Positions 48,686-57,954 of a stretch of 64,000 nucleotides of DNA are shown in pieces; position 1 is the first letter of the stretch, and the number at the start of each line of letters is the position of its first letter. A model generated the notes under the pieces. It ran no database searches, was not told where the DNA came from, and saw nothing but the letters and a program-made list of their open reading frames with translations. A program made the translations under genes and the position numbers. The stretch comes from Faecalicatena sp. Marseille-Q4148 (GTDB lineage Bacteria; Bacillota; Clostridia; Lachnospirales; Lachnospiraceae): the NCBI GenBank assembly GCA_018228665.1, contig CP073692.1, positions 2,492,046 through 2,556,045 on the forward strand, read 5' to 3'.

Positions 48686-51193
48686 ATGAAAAAGATTTTG
48701 GCAAGAGCTGGAATACTGGGAGCGATTTTTGTCGCGGCAGTAGTTATTTTCAGTATTTTGACGAGCAGACAGAATGCAGATATGACGGTAGATATGGGGA
48801 ATGCATCTTTGCCGCAGATTATATTTGAAACCGAAGGATATGAATTGAATCCATTGGCGGGCTATACGTCGGAGATGGATCTGACGGCTATGCGTGATAC
48901 GCTGACACCGCTGGACAAAGATGGGAATTTGACTGTCCATATTAAAAAGAATCAAAAGAAAATAAAAGATTTCTCCTATACGGTATATTCTCTGAATGTA
49001 CAAAAGACGCTGGCAGAAGGGAAGGCAGTTATCAAAGACGGGGCTGCGATTCTTTCGCTTGGCGCTGCAATGGGAGAGGAGAAAGAAGCTGTATTGAAGA
49101 TTGAGCTTCAGCCGGAGGATGGACAGGAGATCCGTTATTATACGCGGATCACACTTGCAAAGGAGTATCATATTCGGGAATGCCTGGATTTTGTCGAACA
49201 GTTTCACACAGATGCGATTACAAAGAATCCGAATAACTCTATTGCATCATTACTTGAGCCAAATGCGGCGGCAGACAATGGTACGCTTCAGCATGTAACG
49301 CTGCACTGTGATTATAATCAGGTGCTCTGGGGAGAATTGAAACCGGAAGTAGTTGGTGATGTACAATGGAATATTAAAGAAGGTACGACTACTTACACGT
49401 CTGTTCAGCTGAAATATAAAGTCCGCACAACAGCTGCGGATGGAGCGGAAGCGCTTTATTATGTAAAAGAATATTTTAGAGTACGCTATTATCGGGAGAA
49501 GTTCTATCTTCTTGATTATGACAGAACAATGGAACAGCTGTTAGATGAGAACAGTAAGATGTTTTCTCCGGACGGCATTGATCTTGGGATTGTGCCGGAA
49601 GATATTTCTTATGTAACGAATAAAGACGGAACGGTGATTTCATTTGTGCAGGCGCGGGAACTTTGGAATTATGATCAGGATGAGGGGAAACTCTCCCGTG
49701 TCTTTAGTTTCCTCAGTGATGAGAATGATGACATTCGAAATGAATTTGATCAGCATCAGATTAAGATTATTTCGGTAGATGAAGACGGAAGCACGACTTT
49801 TGCAGTATACGGATATATGAACCGGGGACAGCATGAAGGAAAAGTCGGGGCGGCGATCTATTATTATAATTTGAAAAAGAATTTTGTAGAAGAAAAGGCA
49901 TTTATTCCGAGCAGACAGTCATTTGCAATTGCAGAAGATGAACTTGGAAAGCTGATCTACTATAACCATGAAAAAGAGCATCTGTATGTGATGCTGGATG
50001 GTTCTTTTTACCGCATTTATCTCAAAGATGAGGGGAAGGAAGTCATTGTTGGCGGGCTTTCGGAGAATCAGTATGCCGCATCATCGGACGGTCATTTAAT
50101 TGCATTTCAGACCGGTGGTGAATATGAGCAGGCGTCAGAGATGAAAGTGATGAATCTGCAGACAGAAAAAGAATATACAGTAGAAGCCGGAGGAGCGACG
50201 GTAAAACCGCTTGGATTTATCTATGATGATTTTGTTTACGGAGTATCTCAGGCAGAAGATGCAGGGAAAACCGTGTCGGGAACTTCAGTTGTACCGATGT
50301 ATCGTCTGGAGATCCGCAGTACAGACAATCAGGTATTAAAGACATACGAGAACGAGGGCGTATATATTCTGGATGTGTTTATTGAAGACAATCTGCTGAC
50401 GATGAACCGGGTTGCGCGAAATGGAGAGATTTATACGGCGGTGGCATCTGATTATATTACTGGGAACGAGGAACCGGAAGTCAGCAATATTCAGCTGGAG
50501 GCTTATCAGTCAGAGACGGAGCAGCGGAAGATGATGTTTTCATTTGACAGCAAGATTGAGGACGTTTCGCCAAAGATCCTAAAGCCGAAGCAGGTACTTT
50601 TTGAGAATCCGGTAACAGTAACATTGGATGCAGGAGTAACAGAAGGAAACTATTATGTGTATGGTCTCGGCCAGCTTCTCGGGGTGTATGACCGGGCAGG
50701 GTATGCAGTTGTGAAAGCAGATGCGATTTCCGGAGTAGTTGTGGATTCCAGCCAGGTGTGCGTATGGGAGAAAGGAAACAGAGATCTGAGCTATGAAATT
50801 GAAGGATTCCAGCCGACAGTTGTGCAGGAGGGCGAGAGCACACTTGCAGCAAGTGTACGGGCTATTACAGAATATGAGGGAAATCCAATCGATGTTATGA
50901 AAGAAATGGCTAACGGAAGATCTGCCATTCAGATCCTGACAAATTATACAAAGGGAAGAGGAATGGATCTGACAGGATGTACAGTGGAACAGGTACTTTA
51001 TATTATTGGCAAGGGAACGCCGGTAATCGCATTGACAGATCATATGAACGCAGTGATTCTGACAGGGTATACATCTGATACGGTAACATACATGAATCCG
51101 GCAGATGGAAGTGTGCATACTGTTTCGACAGAAGAAGTTGCAGCCATGTCAGCAGGAAGCGGAAATACATTTATTGGATATGTAAAGGATTAG
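48686..51193 (+). CDS. Membrane-anchored protein with degenerate C39-like peptidase domain
   Basis: 835 residues. A single N-terminal membrane anchor (~8-27) exports the rest. About 570 residues of beta-rich repeats (propeller-like, many Y-x-x-D-G and D-E-D-G-S turns) precede a C-terminal ~110 residues that trace the C39-like (BtlCP) peptidase fold: EGESTLAASVRAI where an active enzyme has C-G-P-T-S-L-A, and DHMNAVILTGY where it has H-H-F-V-V-I-T-G-Y. The catalytic Cys is replaced, so it is probably a binding, not cutting, domain. ATG 48686 follows gaaggggtagc. Function unknown. Confidence 0.6.
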   Translation: MKKILARAGILGAIFVAAVVIFSILTSRQNADMTVDMGNASLPQIIFETEGYELNPLAGYTSEMDLTAMRDTLTPLDKDGNLTVHIKKNQKKIKDFSYTVYSLNVQKTLAEGKAVIKDGAAILSLGAAMGEEKEAVLKIELQPEDGQEIRYYTRITLAKEYHIRECLDFVEQFHTDAITKNPNNSIASLLEPNAAADNGTLQHVTLHCDYNQVLWGELKPEVVGDVQWNIKEGTTTYTSVQLKYKVRTTAADGAEALYYVKEYFRVRYYREKFYLLDYDRTMEQLLDENSKMFSPDGIDLGIVPEDISYVTNKDGTVISFVQARELWNYDQDEGKLSRVFSFLSDENDDIRNEFDQHQIKIISVDEDGSTTFAVYGYMNRGQHEGKVGAAIYYYNLKKNFVEEKAFIPSRQSFAIAEDELGKLIYYNHEKEHLYVMLDGSFYRIYLKDEGKEVIVGGLSENQYAASSDGHLIAFQTGGEYEQASEMKVMNLQTEKEYTVEAGGATVKPLGFIYDDFVYGVSQAEDAGKTVSGTSVVPMYRLEIRSTDNQVLKTYENEGVYILDVFIEDNLLTMNRVARNGEIYTAVASDYITGNEEPEVSNIQLEAYQSETEQRKMMFSFDSKIEDVSPKILKPKQVLFENPVTVTLDAGVTEGNYYVYGLGQLLGVYDRAGYAVVKADAISGVVVDSSQVCVWEKGNRDLSYEIEGFQPTVVQEGESTLAASVRAITEYEGNPIDVMKEMANGRSAIQILTNYTKGRGMDLTGCTVEQVLYIIGKGTPVIALTDHMNAVILTGYTSDTVTYMNPADGSVHTVSTEEVAAMSAGSGNTFIGYVKD

Positions 51194-51198
51194 CATAT

Positions 51199-54108
51199 AT
51201 GAAAATATCAGAACAATTTTATGAATATGCATATATTTTTTTAGCAGATCAAAATGCTGTTGGAAGTATTGCAGAAGAAAGTGAATATCAACGATTGATT
51301 GAAAGGGCAGGACAAAGAGTTCCTGCCCTTTGGGAATCCTGCTATCGGAATGGAACGGGGAGACTTTTGGATAAGTATACGCTGGCTGTGCAGCGGGCTT
51401 ATAAAAAAAGCGGTGTGAAGATTGTGCGGTCGGATCAGGCAAATGAACCGGCGGATTACATCGGCTATGAATGTCTGTTTTTATCCTTTTGGAGTTTTGT
51501 TCTGGAGAAAGAAACAGGTTCCGAAAATTTTACTGATGTTGGAGCGATGGCAGAAAAGATACTGCTGCGGTTTCTTGAGGAACATATGCTTTTGTTTTCG
51601 GAAAATTTGAAAAAAGAGTTGGAACTGCACGGGAATTATCCGAAATTTACAAAGCTTGTGAAAGAACTGCAAAGAACAGCAGAGAAGCTGAAGGATAGAG
51701 TGACACAGTATGACAGATGTAGGCAGGAGAAGCGGGAAGTACAGGATAAAAAGCTTGATGATCAGATTCCGGTCTGGATTTCAGAATGGGAATCAGAGCA
51801 TCAGAGCAGACCGATTCCGGCATCATTTGCTTTCTGCAGTCCGAATCAGAAAGAGGAGCGTGTCTGGATACGCGGCGCAGGCTGTTGGAATAATTGCGGA
51901 AGTTCCTGCCTGAAAGAAGTGGAAGTGTGTGATGGTTGTGTACTTCGTGTCCGTTCAGCGCGTACAGAGGAACTTCAGGAAAATCGACTGACAACCTGTA
52001 TCCGGGGATTGGCATCCGCGGAGACATATTTGACGGCAGATCGTCTCAGATATCCCCTTCTTCGAACCGGAAAACGGGGCAGCGGCAGCTTCAGGAGAAT
52101 TAGTTGGGAAGAAGCGCTGCAGAGAATTGCAGCGGAGAATGTGCGTATCCGTGATACATATGGTGCTGCCTCCCGCTATATTACTTATTCGACGGGGGTA
52201 GTATCACTTGTGCGTCCGGATGAGGTACTGCGGCGTTTCCTGAATCTGGATGGAGGGTTTCTTGGTTTTTATAATGATTACAGCGCAGCATGTACACAGT
52301 GGGCAACATCTCTTATGTATGGAACAGGTAAGACCGGAAACAGTGCAGAAGATTTATTGAACAGCAGTCTGATTCTTGTCTGGGGACATAATCCATTGGA
52401 GACGGGATTTGGACCGGCGCTTCGCAAAATGCTCTGCCGGGCGAAAAAGAAAGGCATTCGTATCATTACGATTGATCCACGATGTTCCGATACAGCAGCC
52501 TATGGGGATGAATGGATCCCGATCCGCCCGGCAACCGATGGGGCGCTGGCGGCCGGGATGGCATATGTGATTATCAGTGAAAATCTCCATGATAAAAAAT
52601 TTCTCCATACATACTGCAGCGGCTATGATCATGAGACGATGCCAAAACAGTATCAGAAGGAAGAAAGCTATGAAGAATATATACTCGGAATACGAGATCA
52701 GATTCCAAAGACGCCGGAATGGGCGGAAAAGATCACAGGGATTCCAAAAGAAAAGATTATAGAACTGGCGCATTTGTACGCCGAAAGTAAACCGGCTGCG
52801 ATACTGCAGGGATGTGGGCCGCAGCGCCATGCGAACGGTGAGCAGACGGTGCGGATGATTACAGCGCTTTCCTGCCTGTGCGGGAATGTTGGTATTTCCG
52901 GAGGCAGATGCGGTGCGGAAGATGATACAGAAAAACCGGTAAAGGCATATTTCCCAAATGGAGAAGAACGCTATCCGGGAAAGATTCCGTGTTATTTGTG
53001 GACAAAAGCAGTTAGAGAGGGAACTTGTATGAAGCCGGTAAAAGACGGACTTCTCGGTGTCACAAAACTGGACAGTAATGTGAAGATGCTTTGGTGTCTT
53101 GGAGGTAATACACTCATTAACCAACATGGTGATATTAATGAGACTAGAAAGATTCTGGAAAATGAATCGCTCTGTGAATGTATCGTCTGTTCTGATGTAT
53201 TTATGACGCCAAGCGCGATGTATGCGGATATTATCCTTCCGGCGGCATCGTGCTATGAAGTAGATAATATTACGCCGGCATGGCAGGAAGGAGATTTCCT
53301 CCTCTACAATCGGAAGATGACAGAACCGTTGTTTGAGTCAAGATTTGAATATGAGTGGATTCGGCGCCTGGCATGGATGAGCGGGGAAGGGGAAGCTTTC
53401 GATGATGGGAAAGAGACAATGGAGGAATGGCTGAAATCTCTTTATCGAGATATGCAAATAACAGATTCTGCTCTTATCTCATATGAAAAACTGCGAGAGA
53501 ATGGAATTGCCAGATATGCAGAGCGTCCTCCGGTCATTGCTTTTGAACAGCAGAGAAAAGATCCGGATCATCATCCATTTCCAACTTATTCCGGTAAGAT
53601 TGACTTTTTCATTCCATATATTCATCATTTATACGGGGAAGAAGAGATTGCAGCGATTCCGAAATATGTTCCTTGCGGAGAAGGAATAGAAGAGCTTTCA
53701 GAAGATGAGAATGAATTTCAGCTGATCGGCTGGCATACGAAAGTGCGTACACATTCCTGTCATGACAATAATCGGATTCTTCAGAAGAAAGAGCCGGAAG
53801 CAGTCTGGATGCATCCGGAAGATGCAAAAAGGCTTGGGATTACAGAGGGCGAGACGATTATTCTGGAAAATGTAAGGGGACGGATGAAAGTACCGGTAAA
53901 GATCACAAGCCGGATAGCGACAAGGGTATTGGCGCTCAGTCAGGGAGCGTGGTATGATCCGGATTCAGAAGGTACGGATCAGCGGGGAAGCATCAATGTA
54001 CTTACATCATTGAAACCAACGCCTTTGGCAAAAGGAAATCCACAGCATACAAATATTGTGAGGGTACGCAAAAGGGAAAAAGATATTTCTGCCGGGCTTG
54101 ACATCTAA
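51199..54108 (+). CDS. Molybdopterin oxidoreductase with fused TorD-like chaperone domain
   Basis: 969 residues. Residues ~1-180 are helical and match TorD/DmsD maturation chaperones (YECLFLSFWSFVLEKE, EEHMLLFSENLKKELE). After a linker, the DMSO-reductase family enzyme begins with the 4Fe-4S Cys at 232, 236, 240 and 267 (GAGCWNNCGSSC, LTTCIRG). It continues with LVWGHNPLETG and DPRCSDTA (molybdopterin contacts), QGCGPQRHANGEQ and a C-terminal cap (GWHTKVRTHSCHD). No twin-arginine signal, so it is cytoplasmic. No DmsB/DmsC genes adjoin. Substrate unknown. Confidence 0.85.
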   Translation: MKISEQFYEYAYIFLADQNAVGSIAEESEYQRLIERAGQRVPALWESCYRNGTGRLLDKYTLAVQRAYKKSGVKIVRSDQANEPADYIGYECLFLSFWSFVLEKETGSENFTDVGAMAEKILLRFLEEHMLLFSENLKKELELHGNYPKFTKLVKELQRTAEKLKDRVTQYDRCRQEKREVQDKKLDDQIPVWISEWESEHQSRPIPASFAFCSPNQKEERVWIRGAGCWNNCGSSCLKEVEVCDGCVLRVRSARTEELQENRLTTCIRGLASAETYLTADRLRYPLLRTGKRGSGSFRRISWEEALQRIAAENVRIRDTYGAASRYITYSTGVVSLVRPDEVLRRFLNLDGGFLGFYNDYSAACTQWATSLMYGTGKTGNSAEDLLNSSLILVWGHNPLETGFGPALRKMLCRAKKKGIRIITIDPRCSDTAAYGDEWIPIRPATDGALAAGMAYVIISENLHDKKFLHTYCSGYDHETMPKQYQKEESYEEYILGIRDQIPKTPEWAEKITGIPKEKIIELAHLYAESKPAAILQGCGPQRHANGEQTVRMITALSCLCGNVGISGGRCGAEDDTEKPVKAYFPNGEERYPGKIPCYLWTKAVREGTCMKPVKDGLLGVTKLDSNVKMLWCLGGNTLINQHGDINETRKILENESLCECIVCSDVFMTPSAMYADIILPAASCYEVDNITPAWQEGDFLLYNRKMTEPLFESRFEYEWIRRLAWMSGEGEAFDDGKETMEEWLKSLYRDMQITDSALISYEKLRENGIARYAERPPVIAFEQQRKDPDHHPFPTYSGKIDFFIPYIHHLYGEEEIAAIPKYVPCGEGIEELSEDENEFQLIGWHTKVRTHSCHDNNRILQKKEPEAVWMHPEDAKRLGITEGETIILENVRGRMKVPVKITSRIATRVLALSQGAWYDPDSEGTDQRGSINVLTSLKPTPLAKGNPQHTNIVRVRKREKDISAGLDI

Positions 54109-54142
54109 GGTATTGTATGATAAACTCACTTCAATTTATTTT

Positions 54143-54148
54143 TATAAT
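54143..54148 (+). promoter_or_regulatory. Possible -10 of Asn-rich mini-ORF
   Basis: A perfect TATAAT lies 53 bases before the ORF start, but no convincing -35 is at the right distance. Confidence 0.3.
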
Positions 54149-54201
54149 TCATGAATTTAAGAATAAAATAAAGGGAAATTATTAGAAAGGAAGTTGAAGA
54201 C

Positions 54202-54330
54202 ATGAGAGTTTGGATGATGACGATGGAAGCAATGAATAATAGCAATAATAATAATCAGTTCGGAAATAATAATCATTTGTCCGGGCTTATTTCGTCGTAT
54301 CCAGAAAAGCATGCAGCATCCTTGAGATAG
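54202..54330 (+). CDS. Asn-rich 42-aa peptide ahead of asnS
   Basis: ATG 54202 follows aaaggaag. Of 42 residues, 9 or more are Asn, most in a cluster of AAT codons (MNNSNNNNQFGNNNH). The stop is 18 bases before a strong terminator, and asparaginyl-tRNA synthetase is the next gene. This is the layout of a ribosome-stalling leader peptide that senses charged tRNA-Asn. Against it: an extended -10 promoter (54423-54431) lies between terminator and asnS, so the ORF could be an unrelated small gene. Confidence 0.5.
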   Translation: MRVWMMTMEAMNNSNNNNQFGNNNHLSGLISSYPEKHAASLR

Positions 54331-54348
54331 ATATGAAATGCAGATGAT

Positions 54349-54390
54349 GGCAGCGGAATGAGCAGAAGATGCAGTCCGCTGCCTTTTTCT
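54349..54390 (+). terminator. Terminator/attenuator upstream of asnS
   Basis: ggcagcgga (54349-54357) and tccgctgcc (54375-54383) form a perfect 9-bp stem followed by TTTTT. Confidence 0.85.
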
Positions 54391-54422
54391 ATTGCTTTTT
54401 TATTTATCTTTTTTGGGATGTA

Positions 54423-54431
54423 TGCTATAAT
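54423..54431 (+). promoter_or_regulatory. Extended -10 promoter before asnS
   Basis: TATGCTATAAT (TGnTATAAT form), 32 bases before the asnS start, no clear -35. It would allow asnS transcription independent of the terminator. Confidence 0.5.
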
Positions 54432-54462
54432 CAGAATAATGTATCAATCAGGAGGTTTTGAA

Positions 54463-55854
54463 ATGGAATTAGTAACTGTACGCGAATTGTATAAGAACAG
54501 AGAAGCATATTTAGATAAAGAAGTTACTGTTGGGGGATGGGTAAGAAGTATTCGTGATTCGAAAGCATTTGGATTTATTGTTGTGAATGACGGATCATTT
54601 TTTGAGACACTGCAGATTGTTTACCATGACACGATGGAGAATTTTGCAGAGATTTCTAAGCTGAACGTAGGAGCAGCGATCATTGTGAAGGGTGTTCTGA
54701 CAGCGACACCGCAGGCGAAACAGCCATTTGAGATTCAGGCAACAGAAGTTGTTGTAGAAGGTGCATCTTCACCGGAGTATCCGCTCCAGAAGAAGCGTCA
54801 CAGCTTTGAATACTTGAGAACAATCTCACATCTGCGTCCGAGAACGAATACATTCCAGGCAGTGTTCCGTGTGCGTTCACTTTGTGCATATGCAATCCAT
54901 AAGTTTTTCCAGGAAAGAGATTTTGTTTATGTGCATACGCCGCTGATTACAGGAAGTGACTGTGAAGGCGCCGGCGAGATGTTCCAGGTAACAACACTGG
55001 ATCTTGAACATCTTCCAAAGACAGCAGAAGGAGCAGTAGATTACAGTCAGGATTTCTTTAATAAGAAGACAAGTCTTACCGTATCCGGTCAGCTCAATGG
55101 AGAGACATACGCTCAGGCATTTAGAAATATTTATACATTTGGACCGACATTCCGTGCTGAGAATTCGAACACGACACGTCATGCAGCGGAGTTCTGGATG
55201 GTAGAGCCGGAGATTTCATTTGCAGATCTGGAAGATAACATGAACCTTGCAGAGAGCATGCTGAAATACATTATCCGGTTTGTAATGGAGCAGGCTCCGG
55301 AAGAGATGAATTTCTTCAACTCATTTGTAGACAAAGGTCTTTTGGAAAGACTGAATAACGTTGTGAACTCTGATTTTGCGAGAGTGACATATACAGAGGC
55401 AGTTGAGATGCTTGAGAAGAATAACGATAAGTTTGATTATAAAGTATCATGGGGATGCGATCTGCAGACAGAACATGAGCGTTATCTGACAGAGCAGATT
55501 TACAAACGTCCGGTATTTGTGACAGATTATCCGAAGGATATTAAGGCATTCTATATGAAGATGAACGATGACAATAAGACGGTTGCGGCAGTAGACTGTC
55601 TTGTGCCGGGAATCGGGGAGATCATCGGAGGAAGCCAGAGAGAAGATGATTATGATAAGCTTCTTGCTCGTATGAAAGAGCTGGATCTGAATCCGGAAGA
55701 GTATGATTTCTATCTGGATCTTCGCAAATATGGTTCTACAAGACATGCAGGCTTCGGGCTTGGATTTGAGAGATGTGTTATGTATCTGACAGGTATGTCT
55801 AACATTCGTGATGTCATTCCGTTCCCGAGAACAGTGAATAACTGCGAGCTGTAA
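54463..55854 (+). CDS. asnS: Asparaginyl-tRNA synthetase
   Basis: Charges tRNA-Asn with asparagine in the cytoplasm. ATG 54463 behind aggagg gives 463 residues, the normal bacterial AsnRS length. The N-terminal OB-fold anticodon-binding domain (~15-100, [18 protein letters not shown]) precedes the class II catalytic core: motif 2 in [21 protein letters not shown] and motif 3 in [17 protein letters not shown]-box leader, the usual control in Firmicutes, is absent; instead an Asn-rich ORF and terminator lie upstream. Confidence 0.95.
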   Translation: MELVTVRELYKNREAYLDKEVTVGGWVRSIRDSKAFGFIVVNDGSFFETLQIVYHDTMENFAEISKLNVGAAIIVKGVLTATPQAKQPFEIQATEVVVEGASSPEYPLQKKRHSFEYLRTISHLRPRTNTFQAVFRVRSLCAYAIHKFFQERDFVYVHTPLITGSDCEGAGEMFQVTTLDLEHLPKTAEGAVDYSQDFFNKKTSLTVSGQLNGETYAQAFRNIYTFGPTFRAENSNTTRHAAEFWMVEPEISFADLEDNMNLAESMLKYIIRFVMEQAPEEMNFFNSFVDKGLLERLNNVVNSDFARVTYTEAVEMLEKNNDKFDYKVSWGCDLQTEHERYLTEQIYKRPVFVTDYPKDIKAFYMKMNDDNKTVAAVDCLVPGIGEIIGGSQREDDYDKLLARMKELDLNPEEYDFYLDLRKYGSTRHAGFGLGFERCVMYLTGMSNIRDVIPFPRTVNNCEL

Positions 55855-55874
55855 TAACAAATAAATAAACAGGC

Positions 55875-55921
55875 AACGGCAGGGCGGAGGAACAATATCT
55901 TCCGCCTTCCGTAGTTTTTTA
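55875..55921 (+). terminator. Terminator after asnS
   Basis: Stem of acgg..ggcgga (55876-55888) with tccgcc..ccgt (55901-55912), followed by a run of T. Confidence 0.7.
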
Positions 55922-55994
55922 AGATAAATATGTTGGGAAAACTTACATAAAGATGAAACATGTGCGAAGTACGGCAGTGAAAGGAGAGGAAGCT

Positions 55995-56690
55995 ATGAAT
56001 AATATTTTAGTAGTGGATGATGAGCGGGAAATTGCAGATGTAATTGAGCTCTATCTGCAAAGTGACCAGTACAGGATTTTTAAATTTTATACAGGAGAAG
56101 ATGCATTGGAATGTATCCGGACAACGAAGATTGATCTGGCGATTCTTGATGTCATGCTGCCGGATATCGACGGTTTTGAAATATTGAAAAAGATTCGTGA
56201 AAAGTACACATTTCCGGTAATGATGCTGACGGCAAAGACAGAATATATGGATAAGATTACAGGATTGACACTGGGGGCAGATGACTATATTCCAAAGCCG
56301 TTTAATCCGCTGGAACTTGTGGCAAGAGTGAAGGCACAGCTTCGCAGATATACCCAATATAATGAAGGTCCTGTGAAGGCAGACGAAGATATTATTGATT
56401 TCGCCGGTCTGTTTCTGAACCGGTCTTCACATGAATGTATTTATTATGAGCAGCCGCTGACATTAACGCCGATTGAATTCGATATTTTGTGGCTTTTGTG
56501 TGAGAATCGTGGAAAAGTCATCAGTTCAGAAGAATTGTTTAAGCAGGTATGGCATGAACAGTATTATAAGAACAGTAACAATACAGTTATGGTGCATATC
56601 CGGCATCTGCGGGAGAAAATGAGTGTGCCTACAGGAAAATCTGATTTTATTAAGACGGTCTGGGGAGTAGGATACAAAGTTGAAGAATAA
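55995..56690 (+). CDS. VanR-like response regulator
   Basis: ATG 55995 behind aaggagagga; the longer frame to 55953 lacks a ribosome site. 231 residues. Receiver with D8-D9, phospho-acceptor D52 in LDVMLPDIDG and K101 in KPFNPLE. The winged-helix DNA-binding domain ends TVWGVGYKVE. Close in pattern to VanR, but no vanHAX genes are in the window. The stop overlaps the kinase start by 11 bases. Confidence 0.92.
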   Translation: MNNILVVDDEREIADVIELYLQSDQYRIFKFYTGEDALECIRTTKIDLAILDVMLPDIDGFEILKKIREKYTFPVMMLTAKTEYMDKITGLTLGADDYIPKPFNPLELVARVKAQLRRYTQYNEGPVKADEDIIDFAGLFLNRSSHECIYYEQPLTLTPIEFDILWLLCENRGKVISSEELFKQVWHEQYYKNSNNTVMVHIRHLREKMSVPTGKSDFIKTVWGVGYKVEE

Positions 56691-57954
56691 TTATCGTAAA
56701 CTAAAATTAAGCATTCTGCTGCAGACAGTTCTTGTTATGGCGCTCGTTGTGCTTGTCGGGAATTTTCTGATGGACTATGTGATTGACGGGATTGTAAATG
56801 AGCAGTTTGGTAATATTTTTGTAAAGTTACTCATGTGGTTTCAAGTAGACCGGGAGACGGCGAACTATTGGTACTGGCACTTGATCGGTCACAATAAACC
56901 GTTTTTTACGATTGTAGGATTCCTTGTACTTTTTGCGCTGTTTTTCTATATTGCGCTATCTAAGATGACGAAATATCTGGATCAGGTAGAGGATGGTATT
57001 GAAAATATTATTTCAGATTCCGATAAACCGATTCGTTTGATCACAGAGCTGAAACCGTTGGAAATGCGGATGAATGAAATCAAAGCTACGCTTCAGAGAC
57101 AGGCAAAGGAAAGTCAGGAAGGGGAAAAGAAGAAAAATGACCTGGTAGTTTTTCTGGCGCATGATCTGAAGACGCCGCTGACATCTGTTGTTGCTTATTT
57201 GAGTATGCTGGATACGCATCCGGATATGCCAATAGAAGAAAGGGCCAAGTACACACATATTTCGTTAGAAAAAGCAATCCGTCTGGGAGATTTGATTAAT
57301 GAGTTTTTCGATATTACGAAGTTTAATCTTCAGAATATCGAACTGGAGATGACGACGCTTGACTTGTCTATGATGTTGGAGCAGCTGGCAGATGAAGCGT
57401 ATGGAGTTCTTAGGGCGAAGCAGCTAAGATGTGAAGTGATAGCAGAAGAAGATCTGATGATTCAGGGAGATCCGGATAAGCTTGGAAGAGTATTTGACAA
57501 TATTTTGCGAAATGCAATGACATACTGCTATCCGAATTCCACGATTGAAATTCACGCAGCGCTTAAAGAAAACAGGATTCAAATTGTTTTTGAAAATGCA
57601 GGAAAGACGATTCCTGAGGAAGAACTGGGAAGAATCTTCGAGAAATTTTACCGGGCAGATGAATCGCGTTCCAGTAAGACAGGAGGAGCAGGGCTTGGAC
57701 TGGCGATTGCAAAAAGAATTGTAGAGCTTCATCGCGGTTCTATCCGGGCAGAAAGTGCAGAGGAAAAAACAAGATTTATTGTAATGCTGCCAGCTGGCAG
57801 AAAGCAGGAACAAGGGGGAGAAAATGAGATTCATACACATCGCGGATGTACATCTGGGCGTAAGCCCGGACGCGGGAAAGGCGTACAGCGCGAAAAGAAG
57901 CAGCGAGATCTGGGACACATTCCGGGCATTACTGGACGTCTGCCAAAAAGATAA
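56680..57954 (+). CDS. VanS-like sensor kinase with 3' end overlapping the next gene
   Basis: TTG 56680 start, coupled to the regulator. 424 residues as read. Two membrane helices (~10-32, ~75-95) enclose a short ~45-residue external loop, followed by a HAMP-like linker and HisKA with AHDLKTPLTS (H161). The HATPase has the N box DNILRNAMTYC and the G box GGAGLGLAIAKR. A normal VanS would end near RFIVMLP. Here the frame runs 131 bases into the following gene, adding a basic ~45-residue tail without family support. The tail may be junk from loss of the original stop. Confidence 0.85.
   Translation: MKNNYRKLKLSILLQTVLVMALVVLVGNFLMDYVIDGIVNEQFGNIFVKLLMWFQVDRETANYWYWHLIGHNKPFFTIVGFLVLFALFFYIALSKMTKYLDQVEDGIENIISDSDKPIRLITELKPLEMRMNEIKATLQRQAKESQEGEKKKNDLVVFLAHDLKTPLTSVVAYLSMLDTHPDMPIEERAKYTHISLEKAIRLGDLINEFFDITKFNLQNIELEMTTLDLSMMLEQLADEAYGVLRAKQLRCEVIAEEDLMIQGDPDKLGRVFDNILRNAMTYCYPNSTIEIHAALKENRIQIVFENAGKTIPEEELGRIFEKFYRADESRSSKTGGAGLGLAIAKRIVELHRGSIRAESAEEKTRFIVMLPAGRKQEQGGENEIHTHRGCTSGRKPGRGKGVQREKKQRDLGHIPGITGRLPKR

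Noticed and set aside
54140..54462. T-box riboswitch for asnS
   Set aside because: No T-box consensus (gggtggnaccgcg-like) or Stem I features were found; only the Asn-rich ORF and a simple terminator.
55995..57954. Vancomycin resistance operon
   Set aside because: The regulator and kinase resemble VanR/VanS, but no vanH, ligase or vanX-like gene is in the window.
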